64,000 nt of DNA from Thalassovita sp. (GCF_963691685.1 NZ_OY829290.1:3559501-3623500), one strand, 5' to 3'; positions 1 through 8,374 are shown, counted from the first letter of the stretch. Numbers and translations: made by a program. The notes: generated from the letters alone by a model not told the origin.

Positions 1-1485
1 CGGGCCAATGATATGCTCTTGCGGGTCAATCCCCGGCATGATCTCGGTAGCGACCAACCCATTGCCCTGCAACGAGATCACGCACCGTTCGGTAACATAG
101 ATTACATTCTGCCCTTGTTCCCGCGCGCGACGACCCGAGAACGTGATATGTTCGACCTCGTCCACCATTTTAGCGAACTTGCCCGGGGCTTCAATGTTGA
201 TGCCATCATCGCTCAGCCCAACCTTTGCACCAGCTTCGAACCAGCCTGAGAAGACGATGCTTTTGGCCTTCGCGGTAATATCCACGAAACCACCACAGCC
301 AGCGGTCAGATAAGGTTTTTTGCCCAGCTTGGAGACGTTTACGTTGCCTTCGACATCGACCTCAAGAAAAGAAAGGAATGACATGTCAAAACCGCCACCC
401 TGAAAGTAGATGAACTGCTGGGGCGACGGGACATATGCATCCGCGTTGGAGGCGCAGCCAAAGGCGAAGCCAGTCAGTGGAATCCCCCCCACGGCACCTT
501 GCTCAATTGCCCATGTGACGGCGTCCGGATGGCCTTCTTCCAGCAAGACGCGCGGCACCATAGCGCTTATGCCGAACCCAAGATTGGCCGTCATCCCGCG
601 CTGCAACTCCATCGCAGCACGGCGAGCAATCACCTTCTCAATGCCATGTTCAGCGAGCGTGAAGCTGCTCCACGGACGCATGATCTCGCCTGAAATAGCC
701 GGATCATGGGGCGTTTCGGTGGTTTGCATTTGATCCGGGTCAACGACGACGAAATCAACCAAATGGCCAGGCACGCGCACGTCATGGGGGCGCAGTGACC
801 CGTTGGCAGTCACCCGCTTGACCTGCGCGATCACGATGCCACCGTTGGTGCGTGCAGCAATCGCCTGTTCAAGACCACCAAGATAGGCGCCTTCATGTTC
901 GTAAGTAAGGTTGCCCCGTTCGTCGGCAGTTGTGGCCCGGATGATCGCAACATCAGGCGCGATATTCGGAAAGTGTAGCCATGCCTTGCCGCCAAACTCT
1001 ACACGCTCGACAATCGGTGCAGCGGCTCCTTTGTCGTTCATCGCACAGCCCTGACGGATCGGATCCACAAAGGTATCCAAGCCAACTTCGGTCAAAACGC
1101 CAGGGCGCTTGGCTGCAGCTTCGCGATGCATGTCGAACAGAATGCCCGAGGGTACATTGTAAGCAGCCACACGGTCCTCGACGATCATTTTCCAAATCTC
1201 GGGCATTTCTACACTTGATGGGCCAGATGGGTAGGAACCGGCCAAAACGCGGTCCAGCAGGCCATCTTTGGCGATATAATCCATACCCTTCACACCATAG
1301 ACATCGCCTGCAGCAATCGGGTGGAGCGATGTGATCTTGTGCGGGTGACCTGTCGCGTCGAACCGGGCGCCAATCGCCGCCAGAACCGCGTCGGGACAAC
1401 CCAAGGTGGACGACGATGACACCGTCACAATGGCACCATCCTCAATTCGGGACACCGCATCCGCAACTCGTACAACTTTGGTCAT
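1..1485 (-). CDS. Acyl-CoA:acetate/3-ketoacid CoA-transferase, YdiF/propionate CoA-transferase type (3' end cut by window)
   Basis: Predicted to move CoA between an acyl-CoA and a free carboxylate through a glutamyl-CoA thioester. 495 codons are open from the ATG at 1485 to the window edge, against about 520-530 aa for the single-chain YdiF/PCT family that fuses the alpha and beta halves, so only the C-terminal tail is missing. The N-terminal half starts MTKVVRVADAV; the second half carries WAIEQGAVGG, the expected place of the catalytic Glu, followed by glycine-rich stretches (FQGGGFDMSF, TAGCGGFVD). A GGAGG ribosome site lies 7 nt before the ATG. Palindromic operators lie within about 70 bp upstream, so it is probably repressor-controlled. 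The true substrate cannot be told from sequence alone. Confidence 0.85.
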   Translation of the reverse strand, partial: MTKVVRVADAVSRIEDGAIVTVSSSSTLGCPDAVLAAIGARFDATGHPHKITSLHPIAAGDVYGVKGMDYIAKDGLLDRVLAGSYPSGPSSVEMPEIWKMIVEDRVAAYNVPSGILFDMHREAAAKRPGVLTEVGLDTFVDPIRQGCAMNDKGAAAPIVERVEFGGKAWLHFPNIAPDVAIIRATTADERGNLTYEHEGAYLGGLEQAIAARTNGGIVIAQVKRVTANGSLRPHDVRVPGHLVDFVVVDPDQMQTTETPHDPAISGEIMRPWSSFTLAEHGIEKVIARRAAMELQRGMTANLGFGISAMVPRVLLEEGHPDAVTWAIEQGAVGGIPLTGFAFGCASNADAYVPSPQQFIYFQGGGFDMSFLSFLEVDVEGNVNVSKLGKKPYLTAGCGGFVDITAKAKSIVFSGWFEAGAKVGLSDDGINIEAPGKFAKMVDEVEHITFSGRRAREQGQNVIYVTERCVISLQGNGLVATEIMPGIDPQEHIIGP

Positions 1486-1497
1486 TTTTTCCTCCAG

Positions 1498-1553
1498 ACG
1501 TTCCAAGCAAAAGAATTTTTGGAACGTTCCAAATAAATACTGGAACGTTCCAA
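1498..1553. promoter_or_regulatory. Operator cluster with TTGGAACGTTCCAA palindromes
   Basis: A perfect 14-bp palindrome TTGGAACGTTCCAA (1519-1532), a second TGGAACGTTCCA (1541-1552) and a half site ACGTTCCAA (1498-1506) lie directly upstream of the CoA-transferase start. A further near-perfect copy, TTGGAACGATCCAA, is at 1685-1698. Even-length palindromes with central CG are typical of LacI-family operators, though TetR-family binding cannot be excluded. Their position next to the start suggests repression released by an inducer. No intact regulator gene is visible nearby. Confidence 0.75.
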
Positions 1554-1923
1554 AATATGCAATAGGAAAAAATCATTAACAAAAATGGTGCAATTTCAGT
1601 TGTTAAGAAACTTCGTAGAGTTCTTGCGGCAGAACCATGGAGATTCTGGCGAGACGTAAACCGCCGGTCTGCGAATCCATCGATTTGGAACGATCCAACA
1701 GTGACACCAGTTTTGCAAGGCCCGCAATCGCGGCATCACGGTCGATTTAACGCAAAACAATATGCCGTACCCGCACGCCTCGCGCCTGCTGGGCCGGAGA
1801 AACGGCCGGGCAGGTCAAAGAGTTCAAATTTCACACCGCCATCCAAGGCAAGGTCTAACTTTCAAAAACTGCAGTTTTTTCCTGTAATTTTCATCCAGCG
1901 CTTCGAGATGTGGCCCTGATTCT
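1554..1923. other. Non-coding stretch with a possible gene remnant
   Basis: No intact gene. On the minus strand about 1604-1745 reads as a short open frame ending ...LARISMVLPQELYEVS and a stop, closed upstream by an in-frame TAA. It may be the C-terminal remnant of a gene broken when the neighbouring IS arrived, possibly the missing regulator, but it matches no family I recognise. One extra operator-like palindrome lies inside it at 1685-1698. Confidence 0.3.
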
Positions 1924-2009
1924 TGTCTGCCGTCAGCGCCTATGGGTCCAAATAGGGCGATTTGATAAGAGAGTATTTCTGGCTCATCGTGACCACCGAG
2001 GAGTGGACG

Positions 2010-2534
2010 ATGAGAAAGACAACCAAGAGCCCCGGCGAGAAGATCGTCAAAGACATCAAACGGGCAACCCGCAAACAGTATTCAGCTGAAGAGAAGATCA
2101 GGATCGTGCTGGATGGCCTGCGTGGCGAAGATAGCATTGCTGAGCTTTGCCGCCGTGAGGGGATTTCCCAGGGGGTTTACTACAAGTGATCCAAGGACTT
2201 CTTGGAAGCCGGAAAAAGGCGGTTGACTGGCGATGCCGCCCGCGCGGCCACGACCGACGAAGTCAAAGACCTGCGTCGTGAAACCCGCGATCTGAAGGAA
2301 GTCGTGGCCGAGCAAACGCTGGAATTGCGTCTTCTCAAAAAAAGCATGATCGGCCCCTCTCGGGACATTGCTTTGCAATGCCCTGCCGGGCAGCGGATGG
2401 GGGCGACCAAGAATGAGGTATGCCGCATCAGAGAAGCTGGAGATCATCCGGCAGGTCGAAGGCTCGCATCTTTCAGCGCGCCAAACGCTGGCCAAACTGG
2501 GTATCCCGCGCACCACGTTCTATCGTTGGTATGA
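2010..2534 (+). pseudogene. IS3-family orfA (helix-turn-helix), interrupted by TGA
   Basis: The ATG at 2010 follows a GAGG site. The first 59 residues hold the DNA-binding helix-turn-helix region (QYSAEEKIRIVLDGLRGEDS, then ELCRREGIS). A TGA at 2187-2189 replaces the Trp found at the same place in copy 2 (SWSEEF), so it is a TGG to TGA nonsense change. The frame stays open after it through a leucine-rich coiled region (DLKEVVAEQTLELRLLKKS) to A7G at 2337-2344, the usual IS3 slippery site. The zero frame ends at 2534. A -1 shift at A7G would stop at a TGA (2414-2416) that overlaps the orfB ATG. Confidence 0.75.
2334..2406 (+). promoter_or_regulatory. Putative recoding signal in IS copy 1: A7G plus hairpins
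   Basis: Seven A and a G (2337-2344) are followed by a segment that can fold. CATTGC pairs with GCAATG around TTT, extended by GGG/CCC with a bulged A, and next to it lies CTGC-CGG-GCAG. The 73 nt are identical in copy 2 (5419-5491), although the flanking coding sequence of the two copies differs at roughly one base in five. This is consistent with a programmed frameshift site plus stimulatory structure between orfA and orfB. Confidence 0.55.
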
Positions 2535-3393
2535 CCGATACCGGCAGTCCGGCGAGACTGGTTTGCAGGACCAATCTCCCAAGCCCAAACACGTCTGGAA
2601 CCGCATCCCTGATGAGGTGCGGCGCAAGGTCGTCAAATTAGCTCTAAAGGAAACAGAATTATCACCACGGGATTTGGGAGTCACGTTCACGGATCAAGAA
2701 AGCTATTTTGTATCAGAGGCTTCAACATACTGGATGCTGAAAGCCCATGACCTGATCACCAGCCCCGCCTTCATCGTCATCAAGGCGGCAAATGAGTTCA
2801 AAGACAAAACTACGGCCATCAACCAACTCTGGCAAACCGACTTCACGTATCTCAAGGTTTTGGGCTGGGGTTGGTTCTATCTCAGCACGATCCTCGACGA
2901 TTACAGCCGCTACATCATCTCGTGGAAACTCTGCACAAACATGAGGGCTGAAGACGTGACTGATACGCTGGATCTGGCGCTTGAGGCGTCGGGATGTGAT
3001 CAGGTCCACGTTGTTCATAAGCCGCGCCTGCTGAGAGACAATGGGTCAAGTTACGTATCTGGTGATCTGGCGGAATGGTTGCAGGACAAAGGAATGAAGC
3101 ACAGCAGGGGCGCACCTTATCATACCCAGGCACAGGGTAAAATTGAGAGGTGGCATCAAACCCTGAAGAACCGCATCTTGCTGGAGAACTACTTCCTGCC
3201 TGGCGACCTCAAAGCCCAGATTAAGGCCTTCGTCGATCATTACAACCACCAGCGATACCAAGAGAACCTGAACAACGTCACACCCGCCGACGTCTACTTC
3301 GGCCGTGACAAAGCTATTCTAAAGCAAAGAGAAAGGATCAAACGAAAGACACTCGACGCGCGGCGCTTGCATCACCGCCAGCACGCAGCATAA
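2413..3393 (+). CDS. IS3-family transposase orfB (DDE integrase core)
   Basis: A 326-aa transposase with an N-terminal helix-turn-helix (ARQTLAKLGIPRTTFYRWY) and an rve/RNase H-like core. The DDE triad is visible as D in WQTDFTYLK, D in LLRDNGSSY and E in QGKIERWHQ, with 35 residues between the second D and the E, as in IS3 enzymes. The ATG at 2413 lies in ATGA, overlapping the stop of the -1 frame, so translation could be coupled or reached by recoding. The frame is intact throughout and could supply transposase to related defective copies. Confidence 0.85.
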   Translation: MRYAASEKLEIIRQVEGSHLSARQTLAKLGIPRTTFYRWYDRYRQSGETGLQDQSPKPKHVWNRIPDEVRRKVVKLALKETELSPRDLGVTFTDQESYFVSEASTYWMLKAHDLITSPAFIVIKAANEFKDKTTAINQLWQTDFTYLKVLGWGWFYLSTILDDYSRYIISWKLCTNMRAEDVTDTLDLALEASGCDQVHVVHKPRLLRDNGSSYVSGDLAEWLQDKGMKHSRGAPYHTQAQGKIERWHQTLKNRILLENYFLPGDLKAQIKAFVDHYNHQRYQENLNNVTPADVYFGRDKAILKQRERIKRKTLDARRLHHRQHAA

Positions 3394-3468
3394 TCAAACC
3401 AACAAGATGAGCCGAACACTCTTTTAGTTTACGCCGCTCTTGGTTCCAAAAACTCTGATGACGGACAG

Positions 3469-3635
3469 TGTCTGACGTCAGCACTTACGGGTCGCACGTT
3501 TGATGTCTTTGACGATCTTCTCGCCAGGGCTTTTTGTTGTCTTTCTCATCGTCCACTCCTCAGTGGCTACGATGAGCAACAAACCCTCTCTTAGCAAATC
3601 AACCTATTTGGCCCCATAAGTGCTGACGTCAGACA
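3469..3635. mobile_element. 167-bp miniature IS derivative with perfect 19-bp ends
   Basis: The ends TGTCTGACGTCAGCACTTA (3469-3487) and its exact complement (3617-3635) flank the first part of an IS3-type orfA in reverse orientation (upstream leader, ATG and roughly 20 codons). The inside joins the orfA body to a second inverted copy of the left end at a short TAAG overlap. This is what an internal deletion derivative (MITE-like) of the same IS family would look like. It sits one base after the right end of IS copy 1. Confidence 0.7.
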
Positions 3636-3811
3636 CTTGCGATCAAACGGTCGCGTTTCGCCGTCAAAAAGAGCCAGCCTAATGCAGAAGTTCGAGAGCG
3701 TCTCCGACCGATTTACGAATTCAATCCGACGGCATTGATCGATATTTCGGCGATTTTCGCCGCAAACTTTCACACCGTCGCGGCCGCAAGAAATTTTTGG
3801 AGGGAGTAGAC

Positions 3812-4339
3812 ATGCCCGCACCAGAGTTGCAAATCCAGAAATGGTTCAACACAAATGAAGACCTGACCCTGGCGAAGTTGCGTGGCAAAGTCGTCGTGAT
3901 TGAGGCATTTCAAATACTATGTCCAGGCTGCGTCATGCATGGCCTGCCGCTTGTGAAAAAGATCCAAGCCACATTCCAACAGGCCAAGGTGGCCCTTTTG
4001 GGTTTGCATACTGTTTTTCAACATCATGATGCGATGACCTCAGTTTCATTGGAGGCTTTCCTGCACGAATACCGCATCAATTTTCCGGTCGGGGTTGACC
4101 AACCGGGCACCGGGCCCACACCGAAAACGATGGAAGCCTATCGGATGCATGGAACGCCCAGCTTGATCCTGATCGACAAATCCGGAGAGTTGCGGGCCAA
4201 TCATTTTGGAGACATTTCCGAATTACTCCTCGGAGCAGAAATTGCCACTTTGTTGGGTGAAACACACGTCCAACCAAACTCTGACAATTCCGAAGGCGAC
4301 GTATCTTCTGCTTGCGATGAGACAGATGGTACTGTTTAA
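3812..4339 (+). CDS. Redoxin / TlpA-like thioredoxin-fold protein
   Basis: A 175-aa thiol-disulfide oxidoreductase of the redoxin/AhpC-TSA/TlpA type. The active site is CPGC (in FQILCPGCVMHGLP, about residues 34-37), and the cis-proline region is GTPSLILIDKSG. No signal peptide or membrane anchor is seen, so it is probably cytoplasmic, unlike classical TlpA. The ATG at 3812 is preferred over an in-frame TTG at 3797 because GGAGGG lies 7 nt upstream. It is followed after 138 bp by a DUF3088 gene, and both lie between two IS copies, so they may be cargo or survivors of a rearranged operon. The partner protein is unknown. Confidence 0.8.
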   Translation: MPAPELQIQKWFNTNEDLTLAKLRGKVVVIEAFQILCPGCVMHGLPLVKKIQATFQQAKVALLGLHTVFQHHDAMTSVSLEAFLHEYRINFPVGVDQPGTGPTPKTMEAYRMHGTPSLILIDKSGELRANHFGDISELLLGAEIATLLGETHVQPNSDNSEGDVSSACDETDGTV

Positions 4340-4477
4340 CCCGTGCAATGCGGTGCTTAATTGGCGCCATTTCAACACCCAGCACACCTACCCCCTTGGC
4401 CGCTTCAGCCGACTTGATATTTGATTGCAGACAAACATCCGGGCGAGTTGGTTCATGTAGATGAAAGGACCTTACCT

Positions 4478-4843
4478 ATGACTGAAACCACACATCCGAC
4501 ATTGTATCTTCTCAAAACACAATTCAGTGATCCCGATGTCGGACCAGGCACCTTCTATTGCCCCGATTGCAACATGATTGAAGGCCTGCTTTCGGCATTC
4601 CACTCCCTGCGTCAAACCCTGCAGATTGAATATGTTGACTTTTCAAAACCGCGTGGCGCCCTGCCTGATCTTGCAGGGCATGAAAATCAATCCTGCCCGC
4701 AGCTGATTTTCCCAAATGGTGACGATGACATTTCGCGCCAATGGTCCGTTGAGGGCATGGGCAAAACGCGCAGGATAGACAACACCAAACATATTGCAGC
4801 GTATCTTTCCGCACGGTATGATTTACCTTCGCGGCATCCATAA
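4478..4843 (+). CDS. DUF3088 family protein (thioredoxin-like fold)
   Basis: 121 aa. It matches the DUF3088 pattern: LYLLKTQFSD near the N-terminus, TFYCPDCNMIEGLL with a CxxC pair, a VDFSKPR strand, ENQSCPQLIF in the middle and a C-terminal helix ending in PSRHP. The family has no defined function; the CPDC pair and the fold suggest a redox or disulfide role. The start at 4478 is chosen for an AAAGGA site 9 nt upstream; an in-frame ATG at 4421 would add 19 residues with no family similarity. It is probably co-transcribed with the upstream redoxin. Confidence 0.75.
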   Translation: MTETTHPTLYLLKTQFSDPDVGPGTFYCPDCNMIEGLLSAFHSLRQTLQIEYVDFSKPRGALPDLAGHENQSCPQLIFPNGDDDISRQWSVEGMGKTRRIDNTKHIAAYLSARYDLPSRHP

Positions 4844-5095
4844 GTGATCTTACGCTTGGCCCCGCATAACAGCATCCGTCATCCAATGTGTGCCTGACTT
4901 AACGTTAAAGACACGTCAGATCATGCTGGCTCTTCCGCCGCTGGTGGTTTCGGACCAAGTTAAGTGCGTCCCAGCACTGGACGCCGCTCAACATTAATCT
5001 TTTGAGAATATCCTGTCTGACGTCAGCGCCAATGGGACATTTTGGTGTGATTTGATAAGAGAGGGTTTCTGGCACATCGTAAACACCAAGGAGTG

Positions 5096-6232
5096 GAGAT
5101 GAGACAGAAACCCTGAACCCGCAAGAGCCATGGCGAGAAGGTCGTCAAGGACATCCGCCGAGCGACGCGCAAGCAGTATTCAGTGGAAGAGAAGATTAGG
5201 ATCGTGCTGGACGGCCTGAAGGGCGAGGACAGCATCGCCGAAATGTCATTGCCCAGAGCCTCTACTACAGCTGGTCCGAGGAGTTCCTTGAGGCTGGGAA
5301 GAAGCGCCTGGCGGGCGACAGGGCCCGTGCGGCGACGTCGAGCGAGGTTAAGGATTTGCGCCGTAAGGCCCGCGATCTGAAAGAGGTCGTGGCCAAGCAG
5401 GCGCTGGAGCTGCGGCTGCTCAAAAAAAGCATGATCGGCCCCTCTCGGGACATTGCTTTGCAATGCCCTGCCGGGCAGCGGATGGGGGCGAAGACACGGA
5501 AAAGTATCCTCGACCATTGTCCTCGGACCAATGGCGGACAAAGGTCTCGATGTCAGAGGCTTCAGTCTATCGCATTCTCAAGTCTTATGATCTAATCACC
5601 AGCCCGGCCTATGTGGTGCTGTCAGCAGCCGACGAGTTCAAGGACAAGACCACGCGACCGAACCAGCTCTGGCAGACCGACTTCACCTACCTGAAGGTCA
5701 TCGGCTGGGGCTGGTTCTACCTCTCGACGATCCTGGGCGACTACAGCCGATACATTATCGCATGGAAGCTTTGCACAACAATGAAATCCGGCGACGTGAC
5801 CGACACGCTTGACCTGACGATGCAGGCCTCGGGCTGCGATCAGGCGACGGTCCTGCACAAGCCGCGCCTGCTCAGCGATAATGGTTCGAGTTGAACCTCG
5901 GGTGAGTTGGCAGATTGGCTGGAAGATCAGCAGATGGACCATGTCCGAGGCGCCCCATATCACCCCCAGCCATAGGGCAAGATCGAGCGTTGGCACCAGA
6001 CACTCAAGAACCGCATCCTGCTTGAAAACTACTACCTGCCCGGCGACCTCACGCAGAAGATCGACGCCTTTGTTGAGCACGACAACCACCTGCGTTACCA
6101 CGAAAGCCCGCAGAACCTCACCCCCGCCTGCGTCTACTTCGGGCGTGGCCAAACCATCCTGAAACAACGAGAAAGGATTAAACTAAAGACTATCAAAACC
6201 CGGCGCGTGCTTCACTGCAAATCCGCCGCATA
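5096..6232 (+). pseudogene. IS3-family orfA/orfB remnants with deletion and stops
   Basis: orfA is frameshifted near its start and again around 5245 (EDSIAEM runs out of frame before SWSEEFLEAGKK). The orfB core resumes at SEASVYRILKSYDLITSPAY and keeps D of WQTDFTYLK and D of LLSDNGSS. A TGA then replaces the following Tyr codon, and a TAG replaces Gln in the QGKIERWHQ segment. The right part ends as in copy 1 (CGCCGCATAATCAAACCAAC). Multiple independent lesions show long decay. Confidence 0.8.
5419..5491 (+). promoter_or_regulatory. Putative recoding signal in IS copy 2, identical to copy 1
   Basis: The same 73 nt as at 2334-2406: A7G slippery run, CATTGC/GCAATG hairpin, CTGC/GCAG hairpin. 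It is kept without a single change in a copy whose protein frames are ruined, and it ends exactly where the deletion in copy 2 begins. Either RNA structure preserves it or a recent conversion event copied it. Confidence 0.5.
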
Positions 6233-6307
6233 ATCAAACCAACCAGATGAGCCAGACCCTCTCGTAGATCAGGATGCCATCTGTCCCAAAATCCCTCACG
6301 ACGGACA

Positions 6308-6508
6308 GTGGAACGGCTCTGGCGATCCCCAAAATACGAAAGCGTCTACCTGCACGCTTGGGAGACCGGATCAGAGGCGAAGGCTGGCGTTGAGAAATGG
6401 ATCAATTTCCACTACCGCAAATGCCCACACGCCGCACTTGGAGGCGAGCTCCCAGCCTTGGTCTATTGGCTGAGCAAAGAAGAGACCCAAACCGATCAGC
6501 AGGAGTAA
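6308..6508 (+). pseudogene. C-terminal fragment of an IS3-group transposase
   Basis: The 66 codons read VERLWRSPKYESVYLHAWE, then KAGVEKWINFHYRKCPHAALGG and VYWLSKEETQTDQQ. This is the well-known C-terminus of IS3-group orfB. It starts exactly at the right end of IS copy 2 and its N-terminal part is absent from both sides. The following bases up to about 6555 (AAACCAGCCC...GGGGAGTAGCTCA) look like the right end of that second element. It is a truncated relic. Confidence 0.75.
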
Positions 6509-6649
6509 AGAGTAACTTAAATTACGTCTAAACCAGCCCAAACATTGGGGAGTAGCTCACTCAAACGCATCAGGTCCGGCGAACCAATTCAGTTGGGGCA
6601 GCCCAATTATACATAGAACATTCTGACGAGGGCCACTCTGAGGAATACG

Positions 6650-7195
6650 CTATTGCAAACTTTCAATAATAAATAGCATTGCTAAGGAATATAATCCTAA
6701 GCCCACAGCAAACAGATAAAGTGTGAGGTTTTTTACCACCGAAGCCCCAGCTAGAGATTTCATCTGCATAAACAGATCCGGCCACGTGTAGGAGACAAAG
6801 TCTCCTTGAGTGAAAACAGCCTTGATGCTTCCACTCTCATCTACAACGGGAAGGCGTCTGAAACGCTCGTTGGACATTATCCTCAGCCAATCGAGCATGT
6901 CATCGGTTTCTCTTGCCAGCCGAGGATTGGTGGTCATGATGTCACTGAGTGGGGTAACTTTTGGGTCAAGTCCTGCCGCTACCAGTTTATTTAGAATGTC
7001 GCGTTCCGTAACTATCCCCGCTACGGTATTGGAGTCAGCCTCCAAAATTACAACCGAACCGTAATTTTTTTTTGTCATTTTCGCGACGGCGTGTGACACC
7101 GTGTCGGTAGGCTGTGCGGTCAAGGGCCTCGGTTTGCTGTTGTATTCGGGACGATCCATTAACCGCGTTCCACGTCTCTTTGTATTTGTATGCAT
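6650..7195 (-). CDS. Tandem CBS-domain protein with C-terminal membrane anchor
   Basis: 181 aa. Two CBS motifs (about residues 22-78 with GIVTERDILNKL, and 85-138 with RFRRLPVVDESG) form one Bateman module, which in other proteins binds adenine nucleotides. A single hydrophobic helix (about 157-178, NLTLYLFAVGLGLYSLAMLF) ends the protein, so the module should face the cytoplasm from the inner membrane. The start at 7195 is chosen for a GGAGGAC site 7 nt upstream. GC content is lower than in the core genes to the right, fitting acquired DNA. Function and partner are not known. Confidence 0.8.
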   Translation of the reverse strand: MHTNTKRRGTRLMDRPEYNSKPRPLTAQPTDTVSHAVAKMTKKNYGSVVILEADSNTVAGIVTERDILNKLVAAGLDPKVTPLSDIMTTNPRLARETDDMLDWLRIMSNERFRRLPVVDESGSIKAVFTQGDFVSYTWPDLFMQMKSLAGASVVKNLTLYLFAVGLGLYSLAMLFIIESLQ

Positions 7196-7428
7196 AATTG
7201 TCCTCCGAATGAAAAGCACGCTGTCTGATATTGAGATTACTGTTCGTTGCTACTCCGCTCTGTTCTCGACATAGAAATAGCGCTTGAAGGCCGGTTAGCC
7301 AGTATTCGCCTGGACAACTGCTCTTGCAACTGTATTTCTCTTCTAGGCCGAGCGGTCCAACTCGGCCCTGCTTTGACGAGCATATTGACGATCGTTGCGA
7401 GTTCACTAGTGTCTGGACTCATTGAGTT

Positions 7429-7790
7429 TCAAAGGCAGCAGATGGCGATGGCAGTGAGAGAGATTGCTGTCAGGAAGACCTTTGGGCATCTGTCGTGACG
7501 TTTCGCTACACGGCTCTAGACTTTTAGCCTGCAGAAAGTTACCTTTATGCGGATGCATCGTTTCTAGCGGCGCCTCTCGCACTTTATGGTCTTCTTACGT
7601 TGTTTTCGCCTAGGGGCGCATCGGCGTAGCCCTCTGTCTTTCAACGCTTCTTTGAACCAATCTACGTCATAGCCACGGCCCACGAGCAGCCATTCGACTT
7701 TTGGAAGCCCCCCAGCAATGCCCGTGCCCCGATATAATCGCTGACTTGCCCAGCGGTCATGAAAAGGTCAGGCGGTCACCCCTACACTCA
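7429..7790 (-). pseudogene. Decayed IS5-family transposase, C-terminal part
   Basis: Reading the minus strand across frames gives FMTAGQVSDYIGARALLGG, then LPKVEWLLVGRGYDVDWFKE, ALKDRGLR...RKQRKKTIKCERRR, and finally SRVAKRHDRCPKVFLTAISL. These are consecutive blocks of the IS5-family DDE transposase (usual GDRGYDADWFR and RYDRCP...FL regions). A frameshift lies in a run of six G, and two or more in-frame stops follow. The N-terminal half is gone. The plus-strand frames here are shadows. Confidence 0.75.
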
Positions 7791-7842
7791 GGAAACGGAG
7801 GATCACAGGTGGGAATCAAACGACACAAGCCGAAAGAGATTG

Positions 7843-8374
7843 TCACGAAGCCACGGCAGGTTGAGGTGCTTTGCGGCCAAGGAGGGCGATGGCGACCATT
7901 GCCAGGACGCGCCGCTCAGAAAGGGTGAGCGTGTACATGCATTCCAGAAGCGCTTCCGCTTCTTCCAAAGACGCGCAGGTCTTCTCGGCTTTCGGCATTG
8001 GTTTGGCAGAGACCGATTTTGGAAGTTGAAAATAGGTCGGCAGGTCCGCAGGCAGACGTTTATACCCATCTTGTTTGATCAGCCATTGCAGGAAGCCCAT
8101 GATCTGCGAGGCCGGGTGTGACGCTGTGGAGCGTGACTTCTGGCCTTGCCCCGTTGTCGCCATCGCCTCCTTCAGGGCTGAGCGTACGTGATTTAGATTA
8201 CAGGTTGTGAGCTGATTGAAGGATTCCCGTGAGGACTTCATCCATGAACCAGATTGCTGCGAGGTGCTGATCCACGGTCTGCTCCGCCAGCCGACCTGCG
8301 TAAACCTCCCAGTCAAAGACAAGCCGGTTATTTGCCAACCAAACGCGCGGCGCAACCGTTTCCGCGCTAATCAC
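7843..8374 (-). pseudogene. Frameshifted tyrosine recombinase (N-terminal part)
   Basis: Two frames together give an integrase SAM-like N-terminal domain. One runs from about 8374 (VFDWEVYAGRLAEQTVDQHL, AAIWFMDEVLTG). The other continues with ESFNQLTTCNLNHVRSALKE, then IMGFLQWLIKQDGYKRLPAD and SLEEAEALLECM...LSERRVLAMVAIALLG. The single shift is near 8225. Sequence identity is lost after ALLG and the catalytic half (R-H-R-Y) is missing; the IS5 relic follows at once. An older integrase of this island has probably been replaced by the intact one at 11439. Confidence 0.65.

Larger units (their letters stand above)
1924..3467 (+). mobile_element. IS3-family insertion sequence, copy 1
   Basis: A 1544-bp element with orfA (helix-turn-helix) followed by orfB (DDE transposase), the IS3-family plan. 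The left end begins TGTCTGCCGTCAGCGCC at 1924; the right end, read inwards on the other strand, begins TGTCCGTCATCAGAG at 3467, giving imperfect terminal repeats. No target duplication is visible because the right side abuts another IS-derived element at 3469. A second, shorter copy lies at 5014-6307. orfA carries a nonsense codon, so this copy is probably unable to move by itself. Confidence 0.85.
5014..6307 (+). mobile_element. IS3-family insertion sequence, copy 2 (degenerate)
   Basis: A 1294-bp relative of the element at 1924-3467, about 80% alike in the coding parts. The left end TGTCTGACGTCAGCGCC is at 5014 and the right end ACGGACA is at 6301-6307. About 240 bp that encode the N-terminal region of orfB in copy 1 are missing after the recoding block. 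The remaining transposase frame is broken by further stops (near 5892 and 5972). It cannot make an active transposase. Confidence 0.8.

Noticed and set aside
7400..7498. Plus-strand frame ending VREIAVRKTFGHLS, resembling the end of an FtsX/MacB permease
   Set aside because: It is the antisense of the decayed IS5 transposase C-terminus, which explains the region better.
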